Below are positions 8,458-18,838 of a stretch of DNA of 64,000 bases, one piece after another. The position numbers and the translations under genes are program-made. This stretch comes from Spirochaetales bacterium (GTDB lineage Bacteria; Spirochaetota; Spirochaetia; DSM-2461): the NCBI GenBank assembly GCA_016936295.1, contig JAFGYD010000215.1, positions 1 to 64,000 of the forward strand, written 5' to 3'. Under the pieces are notes generated by a model. It had not been told where the DNA came from, made no database searches, and worked only from the letters and a program-made list of their open reading frames with translations. Position 1 is the stretch's first letter. Every line of letters starts with the position of its first letter.

Positions 8458-9494
8458 AAAGATTATTTTTATTTCTTTGTATAGGATCTATCCCATTATT
8501 TGCTGAAGTTAATTTAGATGCATCAATTTCAGCTATATTAGCAGCAAATAGAGTTGATAATGAGGATTTTACAACTTCAGGCATGGCAAAAGGTAATTTA
8601 AATATTAAATCTGAGGGAGATTCTAATGTAAAGTCCCAACTTACTCTAGATTTTATCTATATGAGAAATGTTGGATCCTTAAGTATAAGTAAGGCATGGA
8701 TAAAATTTAGATTCCCTATCCTAAGGGTTACAATAGGAAAAAATAGAATTACATGGGGCGAAGGTGTAGCATTTAATGCTGGAGATGTTATTTTCGACGA
8801 CTACTCCCTATCTGGTGGAGAGGGGGAAGAGGTTGATTTAACAGCTTCGGAGTTAAAAAGTTTGAATAGAACAATGGGGTTAGTAACATTTCCCCTTGGT
8901 AGATATACATTTACCGAATTAATCTATCTCCCATACGATTTTTTACTCGACGGCGATTTATCAAGTCTTAGTAAAGGTTTAGCACCACAGGAGTTAGAGA
9001 TATATAAACACTCTGGTGGTGGACGTTTTGTTACTCAGGTTGGAGGTGTTAAACTTGAGACCGGTTATATATATAACGGTTTTACAAGTATGCACAAACC
9101 CTATGTAAGTTTTAACGGGAGTTTAGGGTTAGATTACCAGCTGTCTGCATCTGTAAAAATTGATCAGGATAATATAGATGGAGACGATATTGCAGAGAGC
9201 TTAAAGATATCTGGTGGAATAATTTATCTTTTTGATTTAGAAAATGATAAAAGTTTAACATTGCGCCTGGAAACCCAATGGGAAAGAGATAATTTACAGT
9301 TCTACCCTGAAATTGCTTTTGTTCCAACCGAGACAATATCTCTGTTTGGAAGATCAATAATCGAAGTTGATAATGAATCTGCTAAAACAACCGTTGGATT
9401 AAATTGGAAAACTTACCAAGGTTTTGTGATAGGTTCTTATATAACTTACAATAAAGATATAAATGTAAGTGTTATAATTACACATAGTTTTTAA
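8451..9494 (+). CDS. Outer-membrane beta-barrel protein of the LolA-like/ABC cluster
   Basis: The 347-residue protein has a signal peptide (MVKRLFLFLCIGSIPLFA) followed by alternating beta-strand segments and a terminal Phe (VIITHSF), typical of outer-membrane barrels. The segment VTIGKNRITWGEGVAFN resembles a strand-turn seen in porin-like partners of LolA-like proteins. It overlaps the LolA-like gene by 7 bp, so the two are probably translationally coupled. I infer that it is the outer-membrane end of the ABC pathway or receives its cargo. The exact family is not certain. Confidence 0.75.
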   Translation: MVKRLFLFLCIGSIPLFAEVNLDASISAILAANRVDNEDFTTSGMAKGNLNIKSEGDSNVKSQLTLDFIYMRNVGSLSISKAWIKFRFPILRVTIGKNRITWGEGVAFNAGDVIFDDYSLSGGEGEEVDLTASELKSLNRTMGLVTFPLGRYTFTELIYLPYDFLLDGDLSSLSKGLAPQELEIYKHSGGGRFVTQVGGVKLETGYIYNGFTSMHKPYVSFNGSLGLDYQLSASVKIDQDNIDGDDIAESLKISGGIIYLFDLENDKSLTLRLETQWERDNLQFYPEIAFVPTETISLFGRSIIEVDNESAKTTVGLNWKTYQGFVIGSYITYNKDINVSVIITHSF

Positions 9495-9514
9495 AAATGT
9501 TTATGGGATGATGT

Positions 9515-10774
9515 ATGTTTCTACTAAAGTTAGCATTTAAGAATTTAACAAGACATAAAAGAAGGACTTTACTCACTTCTTCAGCATTAGCTGTAGGGTT
9601 AGTTATGTATATACTACTCGATTCTTTACTTGTTGGAATGTTTTCTGAATCAAATAGAAATCTAAAGGATGCAGAAACTGCAGATGGTAAAATATTGACA
9701 GTAGAGACATTTAAAGATATAAAATTCCTCCCACTAAATAGTAGAATAGAAGAACCGAACTCTATCATTAAATTAGTAGAGTCTTATGGAGGTAAAGCAT
9801 CCCCAAGGGTTTTAATAAATGGGGATATGATTTTTACCGATGAATACTTTCCTGTTTCAGGATCACTACCCATACTTTTAACCTGTATAGATATGGAAAA
9901 AGATAACAATGCCTTTAATGTTTTAAAAGAGAGAAATCTTGTGGAAGGACGATTTATGACTCCTGGATTAGATGAGGTTGTTATTGGCTCCTGGCTTGCC
10001 GAAGATATTGGAGCAGAAATAGGGGACTGGATAACAATAGCTGTTAAAACAGCATCTAATGGTGATGATCCTGGATTTTATCAAACAATTGATGTTGAAA
10101 TTGTTGGTTTTTTAAAGGTTGAAAATCCTATGATAAACAGAAGAGTCGTTTATCTTTCCCTTGATATGGCGGATTTTTATCTTGATCTATTTAACACCGT
10201 TTCTGAAATAGGTATAAGGATCCCTCGTGGATATACTTTGGAAACATTTAAAAAAGCAATTAATGATAATCTGCCAGTTGGAACTTTTTTTTATACATGG
10301 AAAGAGGTTGCTGCAGACTATGTAAAGCTTCTAGAAGCGGAAACCGGAGGTAGTACTGTAATTCTATTCTTAATTGTATTAATAGCTTTAGTGGGTATTA
10401 CAAACACTATGTTAATGACAATAAACGAGAGGCAGATGGAGCTGGGAATGATGAGAGCTTTAGGAATGACTACTAAGGATATTAGAATTGCTTTTTTATT
10501 TGAAGCTGCGGGAATTGGGATTATTGGTGTAATTATGGGGCTTTTACTAGGATTTATTATAAATATCCCAATAGTTTCGATAGGAATTGATTTTTCGTTA
10601 TGGATGCGTAATATGGACATGGGGTATAAGATAAGCTCTATTATGAGGGGTGCCTGGCACTGGCAGGCCTTTATTATAGCCTGTGTATTTGGAATTCTTG
10701 TTCCAGTTATAGTTGCTCTCTTTCCTACTAGAAAAGCTATTAGAAAGAGTATTACTGATTGTTTATATAGATAG
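9515..10774 (+). CDS. ABC transporter permease, FtsX/MacB-like (pair 2, type A)
   Basis: The 419-residue permease is a close paralogue of the product of 5231-6493: both start MFLLK, share NLTRHKRRT, AVGL, ESNRNL or ISNRNL, and the same GSWLAEDIGA and DDPGFYQTIDVEIVG segments. It has one N-terminal and three C-terminal transmembrane helices around a periplasmic core, with ERQMELGMMRALGMT as coupling segment. It has no ATPase gene beside it and presumably uses the product of 4551-5231. It starts 20 bp after the outer-membrane protein gene. Confidence 0.92.
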   Translation: MFLLKLAFKNLTRHKRRTLLTSSALAVGLVMYILLDSLLVGMFSESNRNLKDAETADGKILTVETFKDIKFLPLNSRIEEPNSIIKLVESYGGKASPRVLINGDMIFTDEYFPVSGSLPILLTCIDMEKDNNAFNVLKERNLVEGRFMTPGLDEVVIGSWLAEDIGAEIGDWITIAVKTASNGDDPGFYQTIDVEIVGFLKVENPMINRRVVYLSLDMADFYLDLFNTVSEIGIRIPRGYTLETFKKAINDNLPVGTFFYTWKEVAADYVKLLEAETGGSTVILFLIVLIALVGITNTMLMTINERQMELGMMRALGMTTKDIRIAFLFEAAGIGIIGVIMGLLLGFIINIPIVSIGIDFSLWMRNMDMGYKISSIMRGAWHWQAFIIACVFGILVPVIVALFPTRKAIRKSITDCLYR

Positions 10775-10783
10775 GAGAATTTT

Positions 10784-12007
10784 GTGAAACTTTGGAATAT
10801 CGCTTTAAGAAATATAAGCAGAAATAAAAAAAGATCTATTCTTTCCATAATCTCCACAGCAATTGCAACATTTTCAATTGTTGCACTTTTTTCATATATA
10901 GAAGGAATGGAAAAAGATATGAAGAATATTGCTTTTAACTACGATTCTGGTGAGATCCTAATTAGAAATAGTGAATTTGATGATAAGATTTACAGCTTGG
11001 AAAAATCGGTTTCTAATTATTCTAAAGTATTAAATATATTAAAAAAAGAGATGCCATATTTAGAACTCTCTCCTAGATTAAGATTTCCTTCTACAGTTAT
11101 AAAAGATGATAGAACAAATATATGTTTTGGAGTTGCAGTTGATTTTACTACTGAGATAAAGTACCTAGGTTTAAACTCAAAAATAATTGAGGGTGAAATC
11201 CCTAAAAATTCCAGAGACGTTTTAATGGGTATTGGCTTGGCAGAAGAGTTAGGATTAAAAATAGGAGATAAATTTACCCCCATTACAACTACAAAAAAAG
11301 GAGCAAGTTCAGGGATAACCTTTGTTGTTACAGGTTTTGCAAAATTTTCCAGTGGAGCCTTTACTAACAAAACCTTTTTAGTTCCACTAACTGAAATTCC
11401 AGGCATATTAAGAATGGAAGGGGAAATATCTGAAATCTTAATAAAAAATGTTAAAGAAGATTTATTGAATGAAGAGACAAAACATATAAATAATATTCTT
11501 AAAAATAATAATTTTAACGATATTGCAGCAACTCCTTGGACTAAGATTGGATTAGGAGCTGCAATGTTAAAAATGGCCGATGTTTCGTACTCATTAATGG
11601 CTATTTTCTTCTTTATACTATCTAGTACAGTTATTGCAAATACAATGCTTATGGTAGTATTTGAGAGGAAAAAAGAGATAGGAACCTTAACAGCAATGGG
11701 TATGACCTCGTTAGAAGTTACAAGGCTCTTTTTTATTGAAGCCTTCTATTTAGGAATTTTAGGTGCATTTTGGGGTTTGATTTTAGGAATTATAATAGTT
11801 CTTCCTCTATCTTATTTTGGTCTTGATATGTCAGAAATGGGAGAAAATATAGATTTTGGAGTTTCCTGGATTATATATCCTCAGTTATCTCCCAAATCTA
11901 CCCTTCTTGTTTTCATCTACTCTGTATTTGTTGCATCCTTTATATCTTTTTTCCCTTCAAAATCGGCTTCGAAGGTAGACCCGGCAGTTGCATTAAGATC
12001 TATTTAG
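10784..12007 (+). CDS. ABC transporter permease, FtsX/MacB-like (pair 2, type B)
   Basis: The 407-residue permease starts at GTG behind AGGAGA and is a paralogue of the product of 6502-7734 (shared LWNIALRN/LGKIALRN start, RNKKRSILS, FTPITTTKKGASSGITF, VFERKKEIGTLTAMGMT). It has the same four-transmembrane layout with a periplasmic core. It is the last gene of the TetR-controlled operon. Its last 15 bases overlap the convergent MFS-HEAT gene, so no dedicated terminator separates them. Confidence 0.92.
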   Translation: MKLWNIALRNISRNKKRSILSIISTAIATFSIVALFSYIEGMEKDMKNIAFNYDSGEILIRNSEFDDKIYSLEKSVSNYSKVLNILKKEMPYLELSPRLRFPSTVIKDDRTNICFGVAVDFTTEIKYLGLNSKIIEGEIPKNSRDVLMGIGLAEELGLKIGDKFTPITTTKKGASSGITFVVTGFAKFSSGAFTNKTFLVPLTEIPGILRMEGEISEILIKNVKEDLLNEETKHINNILKNNNFNDIAATPWTKIGLGAAMLKMADVSYSLMAIFFFILSSTVIANTMLMVVFERKKEIGTLTAMGMTSLEVTRLFFIEAFYLGILGAFWGLILGIIIVLPLSYFGLDMSEMGENIDFGVSWIIYPQLSPKSTLLVFIYSVFVASFISFFPSKSASKVDPAVALRSI

Positions 12008-14341
12008 TTTCCCTTTAAATTTAGAAAGGTAGTAAACAGCTAGTAGAATGTCCATTTTTATTACTTCATCCGATGAATCTGCAATAAATTCTTCTGCCTG
12101 TGTCATTAACCACCACCAAATACCTGTTTTTGAATCCATAGGGTATAGCTTTTCTAAATATTCACACTGCTCCAACTCTTCTTTAGGGTCTACTATAGCA
12201 GAAACTACTAGAGTTATTCCTCTCTTTAAATAATTAAAGGATTCCAGATATTTGTCCTCTGAGAATAGATCTTCACTCTTTTTAAATTTTTGAGCTATTC
12301 GTTTCTTTATATCAGAGTTGAGTTTGGTATTATTAGTTTCTAAGGATAGTTTTTCACAACTTTTAACAATATCTGAAAATAGATTTTTTATCTGATTATC
12401 CCTACTTGCATCATTCCCTGTTATGTATTTATAAAATTCACCAGGTGTTCCAAGTAGATTCCCTATAGAAATAGCTAGTTGCCCTGTTAGAACTGGGTTA
12501 TTACAGTTATGAAGCTGTGGAATAATATCCCATGCTGCTTCCAGTGCTCCTAGTTGAGAAATAGCAACAGCTCCTGTTGCAGTTAAAGTAGATGGCGCAT
12601 TTCGAAAGAGTTTTAATAAATTTTTTACAGATTCATCAGTCCCTAACATTCCCAATGCATTAATAATTGATCTTTGTAGCTCATCGGAGGCCGACTCTAA
12701 TTCTGTAAATAGGGGATGAAGTGCCCTATGATCCCCTATTTTACCAAGGGCCACTGCTGCCTGACTTCTTATAGTTGACTCTGGATCTTGTAGTTCTTTA
12801 ATAAGTGCAGGAATAGCATCTGTACTTTTTATTCGTCCTAAAGCTCTTGCCGCCTCTTCTCTAACTTCTGAGTCTGGATCATATAAACGCTCTATAATAT
12901 CATCTACTGCTATATCATCTGAGTCACTATCTATTGATCGCAGAGATTTTTCAATTTTATTTGAGTTAGCCGAACCACTAAGTCTTCCCATATTTGTAAA
13001 TGTTCTAAAAATACCTGGTCTAACAACTCTACTAACAACAAAGCGTAGAGGCCTACTCTTATTCTCTTTAACAGTAGACAAAAGTAGTAGCCCCAATACA
13101 ATGAGTACTAATGATAATAAAAGAATTATATGTATATTATTTATTGGCATACCAATAGGAAGTTGAATACTTATTCCCTCTGTCGCATCCTTAAGGGCTC
13201 CTCCTACATAGGCTCCACCTGCAGAAACCAGACCTACAATTGTGGTATTCCATGCAATATATGCGGTTCTATTTTTGGTAGGTGTTAGAGATAGCATCAT
13301 CTGATTTATTCCATCCCATAGTGCAGGGGCTAGTAACCCTCCGGATATTGCAATTAAGGGTAGTATAAAAGTGTAGTTATTTGGGGTTAATATCATGTAA
13401 AACAGGTTAGAAAATGTGGAGACACAACCTATCATTAAAACTGGTTTTCTCCCAAATTTATCCATAATTATTCCCCAGGATGGAGAGACCAATATCCATG
13501 TTAACTGAGAAATTACAAACATAATACCAAGCCATGTGTTTGGAGCTCCAATTGCACTTTTAGCAGTAATATATGGGGCTGTAAAAGGAGCAAAAACATT
13601 TATTGCAAATACAGTTATTCCAATTCCTACAGAAAAGATTATAAAATTTTTTTCTTTTAATGGTTCAAAAAAATTATCAAGTGATAACTGTTCTTTCTCC
13701 TTCTGCTTTGGTTCAGGAACCCAAATAAAAAGTACTATATCAAGTAAACCACCTATAGACGCAATTGAGAATATAATACCGTAAACAGTAAATAGATTAA
13801 CACTAGTCCAAGTATCTAAAACAACGGTTATACCCATGAACCAAACAATATTGACTATATTCATTATTGATGATCTTTGACCGAAAAAAGATGCTCGAAT
13901 ATTATCCGGGATAAGGTCAGCCATCCAGCTCCACCAACCAGCACCACTACTATTCGATAGCATCCAGCTTAGTGCAAATCCTATAATTATTACTTTAATT
14001 GCAAACTGATTATTTCCTGTCTTTGCTACGTAAAAACTAACAAAGGCCAGGAGAATTCCAAGGAATCTATGAATTATATGCATTACAGTGAAATATGTTT
14101 TTCTGGTTTCCAGTTTTCCATAAACAATTATGCCAAGAATATTAAAAAGGGTTGCTAGTTGCACAATACCAATTAGTAGACCTAACTGGCTCGATGTTGC
14201 ACCTAAATGATTTGTAAAAAAAACATTAAAAATAGGTTGGGGTGAACAGACAGAGAACCATATAGTAAATGTACATCCACCTAAAATTGTAATTTTTAAA
14301 GATCGATCAAATTCTTTTTTAGTTATTTTATTACTGGTCAT
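11993..14341 (-). CDS. MFS transporter fused to C-terminal HEAT repeats
   Basis: The 782-residue protein has about twelve hydrophobic segments in residues 12-440 in the pattern of a major facilitator transporter, including the loop GRKPVLMIG after MDKF. A charged linker follows. At about residues 480-650 come HEAT/PBS-type repeats: VREEAARALGRIKSTDAIPA, then TIRSQAAVALGKIGDHRAL and a third more divergent copy. The remaining 130 residues are helical without a recognised family. Substrate is unknown. The fusion suggests a cytoplasmic scaffold or regulatory domain on the transporter. It starts ATGACCAGT, with an AT-rich upstream and no strong ribosome binding site. Confidence 0.85.
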   Translation of the reverse strand: MTSNKITKKEFDRSLKITILGGCTFTIWFSVCSPQPIFNVFFTNHLGATSSQLGLLIGIVQLATLFNILGIIVYGKLETRKTYFTVMHIIHRFLGILLAFVSFYVAKTGNNQFAIKVIIIGFALSWMLSNSSGAGWWSWMADLIPDNIRASFFGQRSSIMNIVNIVWFMGITVVLDTWTSVNLFTVYGIIFSIASIGGLLDIVLFIWVPEPKQKEKEQLSLDNFFEPLKEKNFIIFSVGIGITVFAINVFAPFTAPYITAKSAIGAPNTWLGIMFVISQLTWILVSPSWGIIMDKFGRKPVLMIGCVSTFSNLFYMILTPNNYTFILPLIAISGGLLAPALWDGINQMMLSLTPTKNRTAYIAWNTTIVGLVSAGGAYVGGALKDATEGISIQLPIGMPINNIHIILLLSLVLIVLGLLLLSTVKENKSRPLRFVVSRVVRPGIFRTFTNMGRLSGSANSNKIEKSLRSIDSDSDDIAVDDIIERLYDPDSEVREEAARALGRIKSTDAIPALIKELQDPESTIRSQAAVALGKIGDHRALHPLFTELESASDELQRSIINALGMLGTDESVKNLLKLFRNAPSTLTATGAVAISQLGALEAAWDIIPQLHNCNNPVLTGQLAISIGNLLGTPGEFYKYITGNDASRDNQIKNLFSDIVKSCEKLSLETNNTKLNSDIKKRIAQKFKKSEDLFSEDKYLESFNYLKRGITLVVSAIVDPKEELEQCEYLEKLYPMDSKTGIWWWLMTQAEEFIADSSDEVIKMDILLAVYYLSKFKGKLNRS

Positions 14342-14392
14342 ACATACTGTTTAATCACTATCAAACCATAGGTCAAGATGTTTTATGAAAAA

Positions 14393-15877
14393 CTATATAA
14401 ATCCTTCATCTCTATATAAAATTTCTGATAATTGATTAAGTTTATTCATTTTTTCGTATACAATTTTTTTATGTAATGATTTTGAAATGCCCGAAATATT
14501 TAAATGAATTTCATTGCTTTTGTTATACTTTGGGATATAAATTTTATTTATTGTAGCAGGCTGAGCAAAGGATTTTGCACCACTTTCGTTAAGATTTAAT
14601 AACTGATCTTTATATATTTTTGAATTCATAATACCGGAAATAAAAAAAGCTTCATCTTCAGAATCTGTTGAGATATAACAGTTCATAGCCTGATTAGGAA
14701 TTACATTATAAGTTACAGAAACTAATAATTCTTTAGCTCCTAGACCTCTCCACACAACCTTATACTCCTTTTCTGTATATTCTCCAACTCCAAAAAGCCC
14801 ATACCAGCATTTATTAACAAATCTGGATTTCCTATTTGACAAAGTCTCTTTGTTTTTAAATAAATAGTTATACTCATTGGAGTAATTTTTTTTTAAATCT
14901 TCTTCGGCTATTGGCTTTCCATTTTTATATGGATAAAGGATAAAGTAACTAGGAGTACAGTTAAACCCCGTAATATCGGAACTTTTTAGTAGGGGTTTAA
15001 TAAGATCTGATTTAAATGGTGGCTGAGATTTAAATATAAATATAGAATTTGCTCCAAGAGTATTTACTCCTTGTCTTGCTGTATATTCCGATTTTTTTAA
15101 TATAGCTCGTCCATCTTCAACAAGATCGCTACCCGATTTTATTAAGTTTACTTCTCTGTCTTGTGTAAAATATTTTATAGGATACTGGGTGTTTAATCCT
15201 TTTTCTCCTAGTATAAAAAAGCAGTTTCTTTCTGTATTATCAAATGGATTGCTTTTACTTATATCAACTAATTTATTAACTTTTATATTATTAAACTCTC
15301 GAAACCCAGCCGAAGCTGAATTCCCTTTTATTAATGAATTTGGAAGAATAACTCCCATCTCTCCACCTTCTTTTAAGTAGAGTTCTACACTATGGGCAAA
15401 GATTAATTGAGCAATATCACCTCTGCTTTCTCCTAAAAGCATTTTAAATCCCTTTGAATTAGGAAAATAGTTAAGCCAAAGAGGTTTGATGTCATTTCTG
15501 TAATTTTCGCATAGATCTGAAAAATTAATAAATGGGGGATTCCCTAAATAAAGATCGCATTTAGGAATAGGAAATCTATCTAATAAAATATCTCCGTTAA
15601 AATAGTATATGTTGGGAATATTTTTTATTTCTTTAAGTACTGCTTTATAGATTATAGGGTTTTTCTCAACACCATAAAACTTTTTTTGAGGAAATCTTAT
15701 AGCCAAATCTATTAAAAAATTACAAGAACCTGCAGCACTATCTATAACAGTTTCTATATTAGTAAAATCAAAATTAGATTCAATCATCTTCACAATATGA
15801 TGTTTGGTAAAAAATATACCCTGTTCTAATCTGCTTTTCTTATCTATGCTATCTTCTATATCCATTATCTCTAACAC
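14393..15877 (-). CDS. N6-adenine-type DNA methyltransferase (solitary)
   Basis: This is a protein of up to 494 residues. Residues 20-30 read IFFTKHHIVKM, like the start of gamma-class N6 methylases. The SAM-binding motif I is VIDSAAGSCNFLIDLA (about 44-59), an acidic VEKN follows, and the catalytic motif IV is NPPF at 113-116. The C-terminal half could hold a target recognition domain, as in TaqI/Eco57I-like enzymes. No restriction endonuclease or specificity gene is adjacent, so it could be an orphan regulatory methylase or a remnant of a restriction-modification system. The start is uncertain between GTG at 15877 and ATG at 15865 (MDIEDS). An RNA or protein substrate cannot be fully excluded. 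Confidence 0.75.
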   Translation of the reverse strand: MLEIMDIEDSIDKKSRLEQGIFFTKHHIVKMIESNFDFTNIETVIDSAAGSCNFLIDLAIRFPQKKFYGVEKNPIIYKAVLKEIKNIPNIYYFNGDILLDRFPIPKCDLYLGNPPFINFSDLCENYRNDIKPLWLNYFPNSKGFKMLLGESRGDIAQLIFAHSVELYLKEGGEMGVILPNSLIKGNSASAGFREFNNIKVNKLVDISKSNPFDNTERNCFFILGEKGLNTQYPIKYFTQDREVNLIKSGSDLVEDGRAILKKSEYTARQGVNTLGANSIFIFKSQPPFKSDLIKPLLKSSDITGFNCTPSYFILYPYKNGKPIAEEDLKKNYSNEYNYLFKNKETLSNRKSRFVNKCWYGLFGVGEYTEKEYKVVWRGLGAKELLVSVTYNVIPNQAMNCYISTDSEDEAFFISGIMNSKIYKDQLLNLNESGAKSFAQPATINKIYIPKYNKSNEIHLNISGISKSLHKKIVYEKMNKLNQLSEILYRDEGFI

Positions 15878-15945
15878 TTCTATTATTTTTAATAAATCTT
15901 ACATTTATATCTATTAAAATTCAAATGTTAGATAGATAATACAGT

Positions 15946-16581
15946 ATGATTGAGTATTTGTTTGAACATAGTATAGATAATCGGATAATTAGAAAAGCAG
16001 ATGCAATTTTAAAACAGGGTGGTTTAGTAGCTTTCCCTACTGAATCCAGCTGGTCTATTGGGTGTAGTATTAATTCCAAAGATGGTTTGGAAAAATTAAG
16101 AAAATTAAAAGGGGAGAGTAAAACAAAATCAATAAGTGTGTTATGCTCTTCAATAACTCAGATTCAAGAGATGGCTACCCTATCAAATAGTAATTTTAAA
16201 CTTATAAAAAGACATATACCTGGGCCCTATGTTTTTATTCTTTCTGCTAAGCCTGGAATTGAAAAAGTTATTAATATGAAACGTGCTGAAGTTGGGGTTC
16301 GAATTCCCGGGAATAAAATTCCTTTTGAATTAATAGAGTATCACGGCTCTCCACTATTTGTTATTACAGCTGCAAGGGTTATGACAGAAGGTGAAAACTG
16401 GGATTATAATTTTACAGAAGAAAATTTATTTAAATATGGTTGGGAGGTTGAGGATATTCCAGGCTTGGATATTGTTTTAGATACCGGGGAAGAACTACCT
16501 ACTAATTTATCTACAGTTGTGAGATTAACCGAAGATGAACCAGAGATAATAAGAGAGGGAGTCTCTCCTATTATTCTATAG
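15946..16581 (+). CDS. tsaC: Sua5/YciO/YrdC family protein, probable threonylcarbamoyl-AMP synthase
   Basis: The 211-residue protein matches the YrdC fold: [17 protein letters not shown] near residue 26, [15 protein letters not shown], then PGPYVFIL and [25 protein letters not shown] near the C-terminus is the family's usual S-T-V loop. TsaC makes threonylcarbamoyl-AMP from Thr, bicarbonate and ATP for the t6A37 modification of ANN-decoding tRNAs. The KxR motif is not perfect, so a YciO-like paralogue is possible. It is divergent from the methyltransferase gene, and its last 11 bases overlap the convergent chemoreceptor gene. Confidence 0.8.
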   Translation: MIEYLFEHSIDNRIIRKADAILKQGGLVAFPTESSWSIGCSINSKDGLEKLRKLKGESKTKSISVLCSSITQIQEMATLSNSNFKLIKRHIPGPYVFILSAKPGIEKVINMKRAEVGVRIPGNKIPFELIEYHGSPLFVITAARVMTEGENWDYNFTEENLFKYGWEVEDIPGLDIVLDTGEELPTNLSTVVRLTEDEPEIIREGVSPIIL

Positions 16582-18394
16582 AATTTAAATCTTCATCAAT
16601 TTGAAATGTGGATATTTTATCAATCAAATGTTTTACATTCTCTTGATTTTTCTTACCTAAGCTTCTTGTTGTATTACTGTTTTCTACAATAATTTTAGAA
16701 CTTTTAGATATATCGGTTATTTTTGTATTTATTTCGTTAGTAATTGTTTCAAACGTATTCATTTTTGTATAAACATCTTTACTATTCTCCTTAATTTTAA
16801 TTGAGAAGTCTTGTACTCTTTGGGTTACATTTGTAATCTCTCTCATGGCATTTAGTATCTCTGTTCCACCAGTATTTTGTTCTTCCATAGCACTTTTAAT
16901 TAAAGATTCCTGGTCACTTACAATATTTGATAAATTAAAAATTTCTTCGAACTGTTTTTGTGTTGTTTCGGTATATCCAGATACTTGTACAATTGAATCT
17001 CTGAATTTATCCAGTATCTTATTAATTGCTACTACTTGAGAGTTTGAATCCTCGGCTAATTTTCTAATTTCATCGGCAACAACAGCAAATCCTTTTCCTG
17101 CATCTCCTGCATGGGCTGCTTCAATGGCCGCATTCATTGCTAATAGATTTGTTTGACTAGATATATTTTTTATTATATCTGTCGCCTCTATTAAAGTTGC
17201 AGACTCATTTGTTAGGTCCATTATATGATCAGAAACTTCCTTCATACCCTCTTTCCCAAGTTCTGTTGCTTTTTGTAACTGATTAACCGAGTGGGTGTTG
17301 GTTGTTAAGGCATTATTAACAGAATTTATATTAGCTACCATCTGTTCTACAGAGGATGATGATTCTGCAACACTTGCGGACTGATTTTCAATTTCATAAC
17401 TCAACTGTTCAATTTCAGATACTATTTCGTTTACTGTCTCTTTTGTCTCTGTAACTTGCATAGCCTGTTCGTTAATTCTGGAGTTTATATAATTTATATT
17501 ACTATTTATTTCACCAATTGATTGATCGGTTGTTTTCATATTGATATATAATTCTTCTACAAGTTTTGATAAATTCCCTAAGGTTTTTTTTACATCAATT
17601 ATAATATTCCCCATGCTTTCCAGTAAGTTATTAAGGAATTTCCCAATTGTGCCAAGTTCATCTTTGTTTAAACCTGTAACTCTAACTCTTAAATCCCCTG
17701 TAGATGATGTTTTAAAACCTTCCAGAACCTTTTTCATAGATCCTGTAATTGTAGTTGTTACTATTACACCTATTAAAATAATAACTGCATAGAAGAAAAA
17801 TGGAATTGTAAACATAACTATTTTATATAATTTAAGAAGGTTATCTGTCTTATTTTCAAGGTTGCTACTAATATTTTTAGCCTCTTTAACACCGCTTTCA
17901 ATAAATCTCTTATGTTCCTGGAAAATTGGAGATAGAGTTTGGTTTAAAATTAATTTTGCAGTTACAATATCCTTCGATTTAATTGCTGGTAGAAACTCTT
18001 TGTTTACTATTTTGTAAAATCTATCGGCAGAGTTGTAGGCTTGAACCGTAACACTGTTTTTTAGGTTTCCTTCGGGTAATTTTTCAATCCAGTATTGGTA
18101 TTTGGATCTATATGTTTTCTCCTGGGTCTTCATCTCTTCCAGGTAGTAATTTAAATTCATGCTATTGTAAAATGTAAGAATTTCATAGGCGGTTAGGTAT
18201 GACTCGGTTATGTAAAACGTAGGTGGATTTATATCTGCTGTTAAGCTGTTATTAGATGAAATTTCGTTATATAGATCACCATTTACCTTAATTTTATTTG
18301 TATATATATAAGCTGTACCGTTTATTATGATCATACCTAATAGTGCTAATACTATTAATAGACGAGTTTTTGTTGTTATTTTAAGATTTTTCAT
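16571..18394 (-). CDS. Methyl-accepting chemotaxis protein with helical periplasmic sensor domain
   Basis: The 607-residue receptor has transmembrane 1 at about residues 12-31, a 160-residue largely helical periplasmic domain resembling a four-helix-bundle sensor, transmembrane 2 at about 193-216, then HAMP and a cytoplasmic coiled coil. The signalling tip contains [20 protein letters not shown] and [16 protein letters not shown], the hallmark of MCPs. Its C-terminus ([11 protein letters not shown]) lacks a CheR-docking pentapeptide. It stands alone between tsaC and glutaredoxin genes, so which of the two Che systems in this window it serves is not evident. Confidence 0.95.
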   Translation of the reverse strand: MKNLKITTKTRLLIVLALLGMIIINGTAYIYTNKIKVNGDLYNEISSNNSLTADINPPTFYITESYLTAYEILTFYNSMNLNYYLEEMKTQEKTYRSKYQYWIEKLPEGNLKNSVTVQAYNSADRFYKIVNKEFLPAIKSKDIVTAKLILNQTLSPIFQEHKRFIESGVKEAKNISSNLENKTDNLLKLYKIVMFTIPFFFYAVIILIGVIVTTTITGSMKKVLEGFKTSSTGDLRVRVTGLNKDELGTIGKFLNNLLESMGNIIIDVKKTLGNLSKLVEELYINMKTTDQSIGEINSNINYINSRINEQAMQVTETKETVNEIVSEIEQLSYEIENQSASVAESSSSVEQMVANINSVNNALTTNTHSVNQLQKATELGKEGMKEVSDHIMDLTNESATLIEATDIIKNISSQTNLLAMNAAIEAAHAGDAGKGFAVVADEIRKLAEDSNSQVVAINKILDKFRDSIVQVSGYTETTQKQFEEIFNLSNIVSDQESLIKSAMEEQNTGGTEILNAMREITNVTQRVQDFSIKIKENSKDVYTKMNTFETITNEINTKITDISKSSKIIVENSNTTRSLGKKNQENVKHLIDKISTFQIDEDLNSIE

Positions 18395-18580
18395 AAAGTG
18401 AGTGTATATAAAAAAAATAATTTAATCAATTATGCCATTTATTATATGGAGAAATAGCCTTTTTATTGTTACTTATTTGTAGGGCTCGATGTTTTTGAAA
18501 CTTTATTAAGGTTTTAGTGAATAATACTCTTGTTTGGTTTTAAAAGGTTGAATATAATTTGTATCTCAAGGAGGCTATAT

Positions 18581-18838
18581 ATGGCTAACGTTATAATGTA
18601 TTCTAAAAAAGTATGTCCTTATTGTGTTAAAGCAAAGGGTTTATTAAAATCTAAAGGCGTAAATATACATGAAATTTCAATAGAAAATAGTAATGAGTTA
18701 AGAGAAGAGATGCTCTCTAAATCCAATGGACAGATGACTGTTCCACAAATTTTTATTAACGATTTTCATGTAGGTGGTTGCGACGATCTATATGCTTTAG
18801 ATGCTAAAGGTGAATTAGATATACTTCTAAACAAATAA
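18581..18838 (+). CDS. Glutaredoxin
   Basis: This 85-residue thioredoxin-fold protein has the dithiol active site CPYC (residues 12-15), the cis-Pro motif MTVPQIFI and the glutathione-binding VGGCDD. It would reduce disulfides or mixed glutathione disulfides in the cytoplasm; it resembles GrxC. The start at 18581 follows AAGGAGG (18569-18575). An in-frame ATG 51 bp upstream has no ribosome binding site and would add residues unlike the family. Its 3' end overlaps the convergent dehydrogenase gene by 12 bp. Confidence 0.93.
   Translation: MANVIMYSKKVCPYCVKAKGLLKSKGVNIHEISIENSNELREEMLSKSNGQMTVPQIFINDFHVGGCDDLYALDAKGELDILLNK

Noticed and set aside
10318-10857. 179-codon open frame antisense to the permease genes
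   Set aside because: It overlaps two well-supported permeases on the other strand and has no ribosome binding site or domain.
18395-18580. Consensus promoter for the glutaredoxin gene
   Set aside because: TTGAAA and TAATAC occur but 21 bp apart, and no better pair was found.
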